DNA of 64,000 nt from Talinum fruticosum (lineage: Eukaryota > Streptophyta > Magnoliopsida > Caryophyllales > Talinaceae), in NCBI GenBank assembly GCA_021018815.1, contig JAITYX010000010.1, forward strand, positions 3,100,001 to 3,164,000, written 5' to 3'. A program made the position numbers and the translations under genes. Positions 54,105 to 64,000 of this stretch are shown here, in pieces (position 1 is the stretch's first letter; each line of letters opens with the position of its first letter). Under the pieces are notes generated by a model that saw nothing but the letters and a program-made list of their open reading frames with translations, was not told where the DNA came from and searched no databases.

Positions 54105-54989
54105 AATATGCCCTTTGAGCATTCAAAGACATGTTTATTTGTCGTGCATTCCGATCATCTCAGTTAAGTTCAATGAGTTAAAATGCTAACTTTGGAGCTC
54201 TTTAGTCCATATACCAATCACTCTTTTTCCTTCTTAGGACCGTTATTCTAGATTTATTCCTTCGGGAGCTTTCCTTGGAAATTTCAAGATTCATGTGGGG
54301 GCCTCTCGGCTAACGTCGGATGTCTTGTTGTAGCACTACTGAGCTGGCATTTCTCAGCGTGCCTCTCGGCACTCTCACAGGTAAAGTACTTATGAAGTTA
54401 AACCGAACGGATATAGATTTGGGCCTAGTTCATCTTCGGCTAGACATAGCTTAACTGCAGGCATTGTTGATGTTATACCTTTGCAAGTTCTCAACCTTAA
54501 TGTTAGGTCGTGCGATTTTCATCGAGCCTCTTATAGCGAGCCTTATGATGAGGCCTAACAATCAAATTGGTACTTGTGGAGCTAGTTCTTTACACATTTT
54601 GAATGATAGGCTAGCTTCAACGTCGATTTTAGTGGATATGGGCAACTACCTCTTCAGCGATGCTGATGATAACGATGATGAAGATTATTGAATAAGCAAT
54701 TCTAGGGTGCTTTTAGTTAATATTTATGTACTTTGTATTATAATTAGACGTTCGCAAGGATATGATTGCAAAACTAGATCTAAAAATATTTTTCTTTATT
54801 TATATGATGCAAAAATTTCAAAAACAAATTTGGAATAAAATACACTAGTCTCCATTCCCCAAAAAAGAAAATAATAAAAAAAGAAACATAAATGATAAGT
54901 GAAAATAAGCATGATCCAAAGTCTAGTTGCAAGAAAAATGACCTTATGTTCTTGATCTTTCTACTAGGCGAGACCGAGACTGGTTTCAC
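54105..54989. other. Unassigned segment, possibly single-copy DNA
   Basis: No resemblance seen to any other part of the window for most of its length. A plus-strand ORF at 54464-54691 (75 codons) ends in the acidic string SDADDNDDEDY, but there is no upstream support such as a promoter or a known domain. GCCTCTCGGC occurs twice (near 54300 and 54360). 54700-54989 is AT-rich and may already be the worn 5' part of the Tat-1 LTR. Confidence 0.35.
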
Positions 54990-55394
54990 CCGCCACGGCC
55001 TCTAGCTCGCGCCCGCCGTCCCCGGTGCAGGCTATGGCCAACACTGTGGGGGCAGCGGTGGTAGCTTTAGTCGAGACCGGTGTTTTCATACCAATCTGGC
55101 CCTAAATGCCCACGTCAAAATCATAACCCTAAAATCATTGAGTCCTTAATTAGAAAATAAGATCCTAGGACTTCTAAAATAATTACTAAAATAAAACGAT
55201 TAATAAAACCGCCACTCAAATCTAATTTGATTCATTTCAACTTAGATTTAATAAAATTCGAAAATCTTAATAAAATGTTCATCCCCACATTCCAAAATCG
55301 ACTTTTTAAAACTATCCTCAAAATCAATCCTTGAAAAAGACACCCGACATGAGTGGGGATGCTCAGCGAGACCCAGCTAGCTTTGGTTCCTACA
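54990..55394 (+). repeat. Tat-1 5' LTR, 3' part
   Basis: Resembles the ends of the LTRs at 1-1392 and 28299-30270: GAGACCGGTGTTTTCATACC near 55073, AAAACGATTAATAAAACCGCC near 55193, CGACATGAGTGGGGATGCTC near 55345, and the final GGTTCCTACA at 55385-55394. The LTR start cannot be located. Confidence 0.7.
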
Positions 55395-55395
55395 A

Positions 55396-55413
55396 TGGCG
55401 ACTCCACTAGGGA
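55396..55413 (+). promoter_or_regulatory. Tat-1 primer binding site
   Basis: TGGCGACTCCACTAGGGA immediately after the LTR. This TGGCGACTCC-type site is characteristic of plant Tat elements. Confidence 0.8.
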
Positions 55414-56178
55414 TTAACTTTTTATTAAGAAGGCGAAACTTGAAAATTTGAGTAGTGTGTTTTTGATGATGTGCTTGTATTAGACATCCTACACTTAGCA
55501 ACCGTCGAACTACTTTAAGTACTATTTCGGACGACTACGAAAACTTTATTGTATCCCTTGTTTACCCTTTTCTGGAGAGAGACCCCCACCGATTCTTGTA
55601 AGGGGTCCCAACTAGGCTTCATTACCCGAGGAAATGGTTCCTCCTCCCTCGTAGCACAGACATCTTGGGCTAAACCTTTTTGGTTCACCGAGAGGTACCA
55701 AAATTCTGGTTGGTATCCTTATTCCCGTAACCTATGGGGACAAATTTTCGGACTACGTGTCACCATTTATCAAAAATCTTAAAATCCTGGGCCATATAGC
55801 TTTTGGACTTCTAGGTTTTCCCTCGGACTTTATTTGCATGCTTGGATGAGTGTGTTTGTTTTAGATTTAATCTTCTGCTTGTGAGCCTTTCGAATAGGTG
55901 AGGAGTGTTTGATTTAGACCCTTACATGGGTGAAAATAAAACACTTTAATAAATTTCCTAGAGTCGGTCTGTTTTGTGCATTTAGCCATAAGTCAAAATG
56001 CCTTTTTCCCTCTAAGGGTTGGTCCATGGTTTGCTTTTTTCCGTGTCATTTCAAAATTATCTTTCTAATAGCCTAAGTAGTTGCTATTTGTGAAAGGGTC
56101 TTACCGGAAGTTCATTTTTTTTTATTGTCCAGTCCTTTTATTTTCTTTTCCATTCTCATATTTCATTTTGCATAATCT

Positions 56179-56410
56179 CATATTAATTGAGGCCATTTGC
56201 ATTAGCCAAATAAAATCATCTCATATTAGGTGAGTCCATTTGTATTAGCCAAATAAAATCATCTAATATTAAGTGAGTCCATTTGCATTAGCCAACTAAA
56301 ATCATCTCATATTAGGTGAGTCTATTTGCATTAGGCAAACAAAAGCATCCGATATTAGGTATGTTCATTTGCATTAGCCAAGAAAGAAAAATCATTTCAT
56401 ATTAGGATAG
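56179..56410. repeat. 43-bp minisatellite in the Tat-1 leader
   Basis: Five units beginning at 56179, 56222, 56265, 56308 and 56351 (43-bp spacing), plus a partial unit at 56398. Core CATTTGCATTAGCCAAATAA and CATATTAGGTGAGTC. Confidence 0.9.
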
Positions 56411-56651
56411 GTAAGTTTGTCTCTCTTCTTTTGCATCTAGTCCAAAGTTCATCTCAAATAAGGCAATGCATTATCATATAGGAAGCATTTTATTAAGTTA
56501 TTCATCATATCATATTATCATTGCATTTTCTATGTGCATCCAAATAAAAGCATTCTTAGTCTCTCCGGGTCTTGTGCTTGAGTCCCTTCATCCTCAAAGT
56601 GATCTTCTTTCACATGGTCCTAAACCTCATCCTTAAAGTTGCATAATAGGC

Positions 56652-57900
56652 ATGTCTATGGCAACCAAGTATCGTCGGAATTTGAGCTGTAAAATATTAG
56701 AATGTCTAGCTAAGGAGTCCGACACATCATCATTTCTTTCTACTTCGCGGTCTACATTGGTGCGACAAGCTTCGGTGCATACTACACCGTCAGAATCCAC
56801 TCTTTGCTCTAAGACAACACCTAAAAATAATTCCCTTTCAATGGGTCCCAATCCCTATTAGTATCTCAACCTCAGTATGCTTAATGAGAATATAGCTAAA
56901 TTGGAAACCAAGTTGAGTGATCAACAGGAACAAATGTCCTCTATATGAAGAGATCTTAAGGAAATCATAAGGGTTATTGAGGCTATTAAGAGAGATAAGG
57001 AAGCCGAACGTAGGAGAAAAGAAGAGGGCGAAGAAGCTGAGTGTGTGAAAACGGAGATAGCTTTGGTTGTGCCACCTCTACCCATCCAATCTTCTCCAGA
57101 TAGTCCTAAACATGAATCCCCTAAGCTTGAATCCAAAACTCGCTCCGATTCCCGTATAGATTAGATAGAACGGATGTTGAGGGAGTCATCCATGTTCAAC
57201 AATCATTATTTTGATCATAAGGGATTCACTTCAATTCCTAAGGGTAAACTTCATCCTAAGTTTACCATGCTTGATATTAAGTTGAAAGGTTCCGAGAATG
57301 CCCCTGCACATTTGATACCGACGTCATGAAGTGGTATAATACGGCTTACCCATGCAAGGTTGCCAATTGGACAAATTTGTGCAAGGAGTTCCTCCATCAA
57401 TACTCTTATACACAGTTCTAACTATTACTCTTAGAGACTTGGAATTAATAAAGCAAGGTGAGAAGGAGAGCTTGACTAATTTCTCGACCGGATAGAGAGC
57501 AAAGGCAGCCCAACATGGTTAATCGACCCTTCGAGAAAGATCACATCCGCATCATCGTGAAGAACCTTCAACTTAATTATATCAACACCTCAAATTTCTA
57601 CCCATGATGAACTTTTCAAACCTCGGAGATGTTGGCTTGCTGATCGAAGATGAACTGTCCACTCGTAACCACAAAAGTCGCGACTGATATAGAGGTAATT
57701 ATCATTCCAAAGATAAGAAAACCTCTCATGTCGGCAATGCTACCAGGGTGTAGATGTCCATGCCTTAATAGATATAATGACTACACTCCTATGGATATGA
57801 CATATGCTGAAGCCCTTGACCATCTCTTCGAGAAAGGAAAAATAGAATTGCCACCCATTAAAGCGAGAATCGAAACCGTGAAATAGTCTAAACATTAGGA
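56652..57900 (+). pseudogene. Tat-1 gag, broken
   Basis: Begins near MSMATKYRRNLSCKILECLA (56652). A coiled, charged tract follows (LNENIAKLETKLSDQQEQM near 56880; RDKEAERRRKEEGEEAE near 56990), then the gypsy capsid GFTSIPKGKLHPKFTMLDI near 57225 with KLKGSENAPAHL, the LRDLELIKQGEKESLTNF region near 57430-57480, and YTPMDMTYAEALDHLFEKGK followed by IELPPIKAR near 57780-57870, a typical Tat Gag end. Frameshifts near 57310 and 57480 and several stops. Confidence 0.75.
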
Positions 57901-58539
57901 CGTGGGGAAATTTTTCAAATGGCCAATTACCCCTGCCTAAGGCTGCCCGAAACCGAGTAACATCAAAACCCCTTTTAACGACACCTTAGCCATCTTTACT
58001 TAACCCACACCAATTCGGTGGGATGCTTCTATCATTATCCGAGATATTGCTTGAGTCACAACTACTTCTTAATCTACCATCATTGGATCTAGAAGTCTAA
58101 GGGCTGTGGGTAATTAATGAAAGAGATGTCTACGAAACAAGAGATGATGAGAACAACGGTGACAACTTTTGGGGCACACCACCCTTAGAAGAAGACTTTT
58201 AGGGAAACAGTAAGAGCCCTGTCGTTCGGTTTCTTACTAGATTAGGATGGCACAACACGCCCTTGGGTCCACAACGGACTCAAGAAGCCCCAAAAGAACC
58301 TCGAAGCTACAAAGGAAGAAGACCCAATCCTTAACCAACTCTAGAAATTAAAAGCTAACATTTCTATCTGGCAATTAATATCTACTTCACGAAATACAAA
58401 CAAGCTTTAATTGATGCACTTTGTAAGATTGAATTTGCTCCTAAAACCACGACGGAAGAAGTAGTAGGATTGGTTAACAATGGGAATTAACTCATTACTT
58501 CGATCATAAGGATCTCCCGGAAGAAGGCGTTGCATAAAA

Positions 58540-58760
58540 CAATGCCCTTTATTTAACTCGTAACTTGCATTAATAAGTTTATTCCCTTAACCTTGGTAGA
58601 CAACGGATCAGCACTTAACGTGTGTCCCTTACCAATTAATATAGGGCCAGTGGAGAGGAATATTGAATTCAAAGTCTTAGATATCCCCACTACTTTTAAT
58701 CGCTTCTAGGATGCCCTTGGTTGCACGATCATTAAGTAGTGCCCTCTACACTGTATCGGA
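58540..58760 (+). pseudogene. Tat-1 protease, broken
   Basis: TLVDNGSALNVCPLPINIG at 58590-58645 is the retropepsin active-site strand of Tat elements (DNGS), followed by the EFKVLDIPTTFN tract. The later G-R-P/W strand is not clear. 57900-58540 and 58760-59560 hold the Tat linkers; near 59170 LPYTLNGQFMREGNNFPYYG is the usual spacer before RT. Confidence 0.7.
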
Positions 58761-59577
58761 AGGTCAAGATGATCATTGAAGGTCAGGTCATAACCGTTAA
58801 CTGGGGATAATCTTTGTGGTACAATCATTTCCAAAGAGTTCGTAGTGGAAATCGAGCATGATGCTAATGATGAAGAATTGTACGGATTTGGAACTATCGC
58901 TGCCATAGAAAGTGATGAAGTACCTTTTACCTTTAACACTTATGGCAACCCTAGTGTCCAATCGATGCTTAGGAAGAAGGGTTATTTTCCATGTCTTGCT
59001 CCACGCCAAAGGGCATAGCACCCCATTTTTGCACCCCTTAAACCCACTAACAACTACAACTTTGGGCTAGGCTATCAACCTACCACTAAGGAAGTAGCTC
59101 AAGCCAAGTGGGAAATCTAGGTAAAGATGATCGCACCATACGCAGTCCGCTCTATCGGGAGCTTGCCTTATACCCTTAATGGACAATTTATGAGAGAAGG
59201 AAACAACTTTCCTTATTATGGTTTTCTTGAGACCTATTACATCAAGGAGAGGGGTATCCTAGTACCTAGTCCGAAAATTTCAATGACTGTTATATTCTAG
59301 AAGAGGAGGCACCTGGCCTCTTCAAAAGGGACAATCTACATCGGACGGGACCAATCTCGCCGAAAACAATCTTTTCGGCTCTCGTTCGGTCAAGAGGGTA
59401 ATCTAGAAGGGAAATCTATCTCAGTACTATCGTGAGCTGTATCGCATCCACGGTTCGATCCGTCAAGGTTCATCGCCTATGCTAATATAGAAGGGTCCAA
59501 GCATATTACATGGATTGATTCCGAGGAGGGCCAAGATTTTTCTATTAGCCTAGGAGCGTACCCTCTTCTCGAGTCTA

Positions 59578-60740
59578 ATGTTATGGCTTGTATTTCTTCT
59601 TCTTCTTCTCGTTGTTTCTAGTCCTAATTCTGTCATGTCCAATTATAATTTTCAGTCTAATGTACTCATTTCTACATTTAATAAAGTGAATCTTTCTACT
59701 TACTTCTTGCCTCCTTCTACTCTTAATTGTTTTGCCTCTAATGATGAACAGGAAATTCCTAAAGAATTAATAAAAGTTATGGAAGATTATGAAAATTGCT
59801 TACCAATAATAGAGGAAAAAATAACAATCAATCTGGGGTCAACCGATCAACCCAAAGAAGTTAAGATTGGAAAAACCTTGGATGCACAAGAGCAAAAGCA
59901 ATTCACTTCACTCCTCACGGTTTATCGATTTATTTGCATGGTCCTACAAAGATGTGTCGGTATAGATCCGAGTATAGCGGAACACAAAATTCCATTTTGT
60001 GAAGATGCTTGAGCCGATTAAGCAAAAGTTGAGAAGGATGAAACCGGATTGCGCCTTTATGATTAAGGAGGAGGTTTAGAAACAGTTGAAGGCTGTGTTT
60101 ATTAAGGTAGTTCAAGTATCCTAAATGGGTAGCAAATATAGTTCTAGTCCCGAAGAAAGATAGCAGGGTTCGTCTCGTGCATCGACTTCAAGGATTTAAA
60201 TAAGGCCAGTCCTAAAGAAGATTTCCCGTTACCTCATATCAATCTTCCGGTAGATAATACGAGTAGGTCATTCTTTGCTCTAGTTCATGGATGGTTACGC
60301 TAGGTATAATTAAGTGAAGATGGCTGAAGAAGGCATGGAAAAGATGACCTTCATCACTCAATGGGGGACTTACTGTTATGTGGTGATGCCATTTGGGCTC
60401 AAAAATGCTTGGTGCAACGTATCGGAGGAGAGCAATGACACTACTGCATGATATGATCCATAAAGAAGCTAGCATGATCATAGATGGCATGATCATAGAT
60501 GACATGATCATAAAATTAAAGGATAGGGCAGGGGCACTTACCTAGCCCGAGAAAGTTCTTCCATAGACTCAAAAAGTACAACATCTTCCTTAATCCTTAA
60601 AAGTGTGCCTTTGGCGTAACCTCTAGTAAATCGTTAGGCTATGTTGTCATTCTTAAAGGAAATGAAGTTTATCCATCCAAGATCAAGGCTATTCAGGAAA
60701 TCCCTCCACCAAGTACAGGGAAGGAGATAAGGGGTCTCCT
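59578..60740 (+). pseudogene. Tat-1 reverse transcriptase, broken, altered catalytic strand
   Basis: Lead-in EVKIGKTLDAQEQKQFTSLL (59855-59915), then the RT start KLRRMKPDCAFMIKEEV near 60025-60075, ASPKEDFPLPHI-like near 60210, FMDGYARYN near 60285, MEKMTFITQWGTYCYVVMPF with GLKNA near 60335-60410. Where YVDDMI is expected (about 60475-60515) there are three tandem copies of an ATGATCATAGATG(G/A)C unit, giving MIIDGMIIDDMIIK. KCAFGVTSSKSLGYVVxxKG-like near 60605 follows. Stops throughout; inactive. Confidence 0.8.
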
Positions 60741-60769
60741 AGGACGTTTCCAAGTACATCAATCGTTTC

Positions 60770-61200
60770 ATATCAAAGCCGACTATGGTCTCTAAACCTA
60801 TTTTCAAGAAGTTAAAGAAAGGATCTAAGCCCATTTAGGATACCAAGTTCCAACAAGCATTCGAGAAGGTTAAGGAATACCTGGATAATCCTCTAGTGTT
60901 AGTTCCACCCCAATTAGGGAAACTTTTACTTTTATATCTCACCACAACGAAAACCACTATAGGAGCCATGTTAGCTCAACAAGATGAAAAAGAAGAACGT
61001 GCGATCTACTATCTTAGCAAGAAGTTCCTGGACTACGAGACTAGATATACACCACTAGAGAAGACATCTTTGGCTTTAGTTTGGGTGACCAAGAAGCTCG
61101 GACACTATATGTTATCCCATACGGTACATGTGGTAGCACCTATGAATCCTATTAAGTACATACTTCAACGAACCGACGATCGGTAGTAAGATAGAGCGAT
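60770..61200 (+). pseudogene. Tat-1 RNase H (gypsy type)
   Basis: The best preserved part of this element. From 60896 an open stretch reads LVPPQLGKLLLLYLTTTKTT, GAMLAQQDEKEERAIYYLSK, KFLDYETRYTPLEKTSLALV and MNPIKYILQRTDDR up to a stop at 61184. After the stop, MLSEFKLKFVPQKVIKGRIV-type codons follow in another frame (61210-61270), as in complete Tat elements. It would remove RNA template during cDNA synthesis. Confidence 0.8.
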
Positions 61201-61394
61201 GGACTATCATGCTATCAGAATTCAAACTCAAGTTTGTTCCTCAAAAAGTGATCAAAGGAAGGATAGTGTTACAATTCGTAGCTGATCTATCCGTGCCTAA
61301 ATCACAACCCAAACACCTTGACTTTCCGGATGAAGATATTTTACAAGTAGAGGTGGACGTTTAGACAATGTACTTCAATAGTGTTAGAATGTTG

Positions 61395-62310
61395 GTCTAG
61401 AAGGTTCGGACACTTGGTTATTACTGGTCAACTATGGCAGCAGATTACCACGACTTTGTTAAAAGGTGCCATAAATGTCGGATCTATGCAAACTTACAAC
61501 ACCAACACCGTCATTTCTCACTACACTATCCTCACCCTAGTATCTTTCAGTTTGGGGTATAGACATTATTGACAAGGTAACTCCTAAAGGAACAGGTGTT
61601 CACGAATTTGTGTTATTCGCAATCGACTACTTAACCAAATGGGTAGAAGTAGCTTCCTATGCAACCTTGACATCGAAACAGTAGCCAAACTCATCACCCG
61701 GAATATTATCCGTCGTTGTGGAGTGCCCGACGAGCTTATAAGTGATCACGGTAATCATTTTAAAAAGGAAGTAGCGGATTTTTTGAATAAGTATAAATTT
61801 CAGCATCACAAATCTTCCCCATATCGTCCTCAAACCAACGGAACAGTTGAAGTCGCTAATAAGAATATCTAGAGGATAGTGGAGAAAATGGCAGTCACTT
61901 GTAAGGATTGGCCGGATAAATGACCTTTCACTTTGTGGGGTTATAGAACTTCTATTAGATCGTCCATGGGGAGCAACGCATTACTCCTCGATCTAGAGCA
62001 CATTGTGATGAATTAGTATTATTGGATGAGAGGCATCTCAACGCCTTGCATAATGTCCAAATATACCAAGCTAGTATATCAAGAGCATTCAATAAGAAGG
62101 TTAAGCCTCGCAACTTGCAAATTAGGGATTCGGTCCTTAGAGAGGTAAGAGCTCCATTTCCGGATCCATGAGGGAAATTTAAGCCCAATCGGCGGGGCCT
62201 TTTCATTCTTGATTAGATTTTATCCGACGGAGTAGTAAAGTTAACTGATTTAGAAGGAAAAGAGATTTTTAGTACACCAATCTAGATCAGTTGAAAAAGT
62301 ACTTCGCGTA
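61395..62310 (+). pseudogene. Tat-1 integrase, broken
   Basis: Starts inside the zinc-finger region (YYWSTMAADYHDFVKRCHKC near 61420-61480). Core: FVLFAIDYLTKWVEVASYAT in changing frames near 61605-61665, then from 61639 an open stretch with RNIIRRCGVPDELISDHGNH, FHHKSSPYRPQTNGTVEVAN. The DDE residues are encoded. C-terminal tract HNVQIYQASISRAFNKKVKP near 62045-62105 and VVKLTDLEGKEI near 62235. The archaeal-type second RNase H that Tat elements usually carry before this domain is not found. Confidence 0.75.
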
Positions 62311-62601
62311 GCATGTCCCTAGGAAGGCGGCCGAGCCCAGCCCAACTAGGCTTACCCAAGGTGGGCATCGGCCACCACTCGATCAACGGTACACTTGGCT
62401 GGGTCATGTTTTTCCCTTTTTCTCGGTTTTCTTTGGTTCGTTTATTTGTCGACAGATCCAACTAGACGGTCCAATATGTATATTGGCTTTTCTTTATTAT
62501 TATTACTCTACCTCTAAGTGAGCGATAATGACATGAATGTATAGCATAATATTTACTTTTATTCGATAAAGGTAAGCCTACTACTTACCCGAATACATAG
62601 C
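62311..62601 (+). other. Tat-1 3' untranslated region
   Basis: Non-coding sequence after pol, with a CGGCCGAGCCCAGCCCAAC stretch near 62328 and AT-rich DNA after. No polypurine tract or 3' LTR is reached because SV5 starts at 62602. Confidence 0.5.
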
Positions 62602-63863
62602 TGAAGGTTTACGCTTGGAGAGTCTTAGTCACCCTAGAGGGGGTCAATAGGGTGATGAGGAAATTTTAACAAACTTAGAAACTTTTAAGGTTGAAAAGAA
62701 TGAACAAGATAATATGAATCTAGATTGGATCGAGAAAAGTGTATACTCGACTGAATTGCTCCCTATGACAATTCCTTATAGAGTTTTCCTATACTCATTA
62801 GTTCCCTTATCCGATCTAGTACTTCCAAACCGAGGTAACCTTTATAGCTAGGGACAACCGAGCTAACTTAACCCTCACAGCTTAGTCAAGGGACCTTACT
62901 CGGAAAGTAAGAAGAGTATGTGACTCGATTACAAGACTTTACAACTCGGAAAAGTATCAAGTATAGACTTGGAATTGCAAGAAGTAGATTGAATGAGTAA
63001 TATACTAAGAGATATAGTTTCAGCAATGTGTTCAGCAATCTTCAAGTCTTGTGAAGTGGCTTCTATTTATAGATGACCAAGCAGAGTGACAATGGCTCTT
63101 GGCTCCTTAAGGTGCTTCGATGAACTGGTGATGTCGGAAAAGTAAGCTGGAAACCACCGTTGAGCTTAGCATTGATGTTTTTCAGTTTTGGAAACAGACA
63201 ACCCCGACACGATGTCCGAGCCTTGTTCGAAGTAGATAAGCCTTGTTTACTTGTGATTGGTACCTTGAAGTCGGTTACTTTTGTAATTCAAAAATGGAAT
63301 AACCTCGTTTGGATAACCTACAAAAGTTAACCACTTTGGTTCTCAAAGTATAAAATACTTTGGTCTAAGATTAGGCACAACTAATAATTTAATTAAGACA
63401 ATTAAGTGCATAATTATCTTAGGCCTAGAAGAGTGGAATTTTCCGAGTCTAATATTCAATATACTTAAATTCCATCGAGTCGAGTCCTAAGAAAGATCAA
63501 CTTAAAAGAGTGAAACCATTAGAGTATAAGGACTTGATCTCGGATAAATAACTCTCAAATAACCAAACCGACTTAAGAAGAGGAGTTAACACTCGTATTC
63601 ACTTTACATTGAAATATGCAGTTAAGATTAAGATAAAAAGTGTTAGAGAGATTATTTGAGCATGCGATAGATCCGAGTGTTGTTTGAGTGAGTCAAAAAC
63701 ACTAATAATGTGTAGTCCGAGTCGATCGAAATGAATGAAAACTTATAGAGGAGTTTCTATAACGCTCGGAATGACTTGTAATCAAAACTCGGGAGGGATG
63801 AGGTTTGTACCTGAATCTTCATGTAATACTCATAATGATTTATATTTAGAGTCCGAGTCTTCA
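62602..63863 (-). repeat. SV5 LTR (3' LTR of a minus-strand Sirevirus)
   Basis: Plus strand TGAAGGTTTACGCTTGGAG ... GAGTCCGAGTCTTCA, 1262 bp. It has the LTR frame of SV1 and SV2, and the palindromic TTCTATTTATAGA near 63061 is a likely TATA region. Followed by ATCTCCCCTTTTT, the minus-strand polypurine tract. Confidence 0.85.
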
Positions 63864-64000
63864 ATCTCCCCTTTTTGATGAAAGGAATTCCACACTCGGA
63901 TAGAAACTTTGTTAGTGTAAATCATGAGTTTTCATTCATACTTAGTATAACATATCAAATTCGAAGTAGTGAGTGAAGCGTATTGCATACTCAAAAAGGC
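63864..64000 (-). mobile_element. SV5 internal 3' end, continues past the window
   Basis: Polypurine tract on the minus strand at 63864-63876 (AAAAAGGGGAGAT), then the GATGAAAGGAATTCCACACT context that also precedes the SV4 3' LTR on its own strand near 41630. The rest of the element lies to the right. Confidence 0.75.

Larger units (their letters stand above)
54990..62601 (+). mobile_element. Tat-1, Ty3/gypsy Tat/Ogre-type element, 3' LTR outside the window
   Basis: LTR 3' part to 55394, then primer site, a ~1.25-kb leader with a 43-bp minisatellite, gag, protease, RT, RNase H and integrase, all in the gypsy order on the plus strand. Pol ends near 62310 and a 3' leader-like region runs to 62601, where SV5 is inserted. 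Motifs such as DNGSALNVCPL, MPFGLKNA and AIYYLSKKF place it with Tat. Stops and frameshifts are everywhere, and a segment between RNase H and integrase is missing. Confidence 0.85.

Noticed and set aside
56179..56410. Regular 43-bp repeats as a CRISPR-like array
   Set aside because: The units are contiguous with no unique spacers, in plant DNA, inside a gypsy leader: a minisatellite.
59578..60012. Signal-peptide-like Leu-rich start (MLWLVFLLLLLVV) as a secreted host protein
   Set aside because: The codons following it are the Tat linker and RT lead-in (EVKIGKTLDAQEQKQF); the Leu run comes from a CTT repeat in a degenerate region.
1..64000. tRNA, rRNA, snRNA genes, organelle DNA insertions, telomeric or centromeric satellite
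   Set aside because: None recognised by eye. A tRNAscan/Infernal search would be needed to exclude small RNA genes fully.

Overview
This window is plant nuclear DNA made almost entirely of LTR retrotransposons nested inside one another. I see no convincing host protein-coding gene, rRNA or tRNA gene. Evidence for a flowering plant: several Sirevirus-type Ty1/copia elements (tRNA-iMet-like primer sites, extra 3' 'env-like' ORF, AAAAGGGGAGAT polypurine tracts), Ty3/gypsy elements of the Tat/Ogre and chromovirus (Tekay/Del-like) types, a CACTA transposon end, and two small gag-only LTR elements of the TR-GAG kind. The DNA is AT-rich. The species cannot be named from sequence alone.

My labels: SV1-SV5 = Sirevirus-type copia elements; TG-A and TG-B = gag-only gypsy-type elements; Tat-0, Tat-1 and Tat-2 = Tat/Ogre-type pieces; CRV = chromovirus-like element.

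Layout. 1-1392 is a Tat LTR end and 1393-1875 is AT-rich DNA plus an inverted scrap of Tat LTR. SV1 (minus strand) runs 1876-25296. It is interrupted by SV2 (minus strand, 6547-22733, target duplication agttt/agttc). SV2 has lost most of pol and holds a CACTA end, a minisatellite, TG-B (minus, 10991-15590, target duplication ATAGA) and TG-A (plus, 16136-21176, target duplication GTAGT). SV1 stops abruptly at 25296 where SV3 (plus, 25297-47585) begins. SV3 carries a truncated Tat-2 3' end (about 28190-30270) and a complete nested Sirevirus, SV4 (32264-43252, target duplication TGGAC). 47586-47858 is unassigned. CRV (minus) fills 47859-54104 and has one truncated LTR. 54105-54990 is unassigned. 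Tat-1 (plus) runs from about 54990 past the window, interrupted at 62602 by SV5 (minus), which runs off the right edge.

Order of events from the nesting: SV1, then SV2 inside it, then TG-A and TG-B inside SV2; separately SV3, then SV4 inside it. The Sirevirus and Tat coding regions are broken by stops and frameshifts. The two least decayed elements are TG-A and TG-B. Both keep near-identical LTRs, perfect 5-bp target duplications and one long open reading frame each, yet neither encodes reverse transcriptase or integrase. They share LTR ends, TATA region, primer site and a pol-derived C-terminal/PPT peptide but differ greatly in coding content. They look like a pair of parasites of one absent autonomous gypsy element, and are the most interesting objects here.
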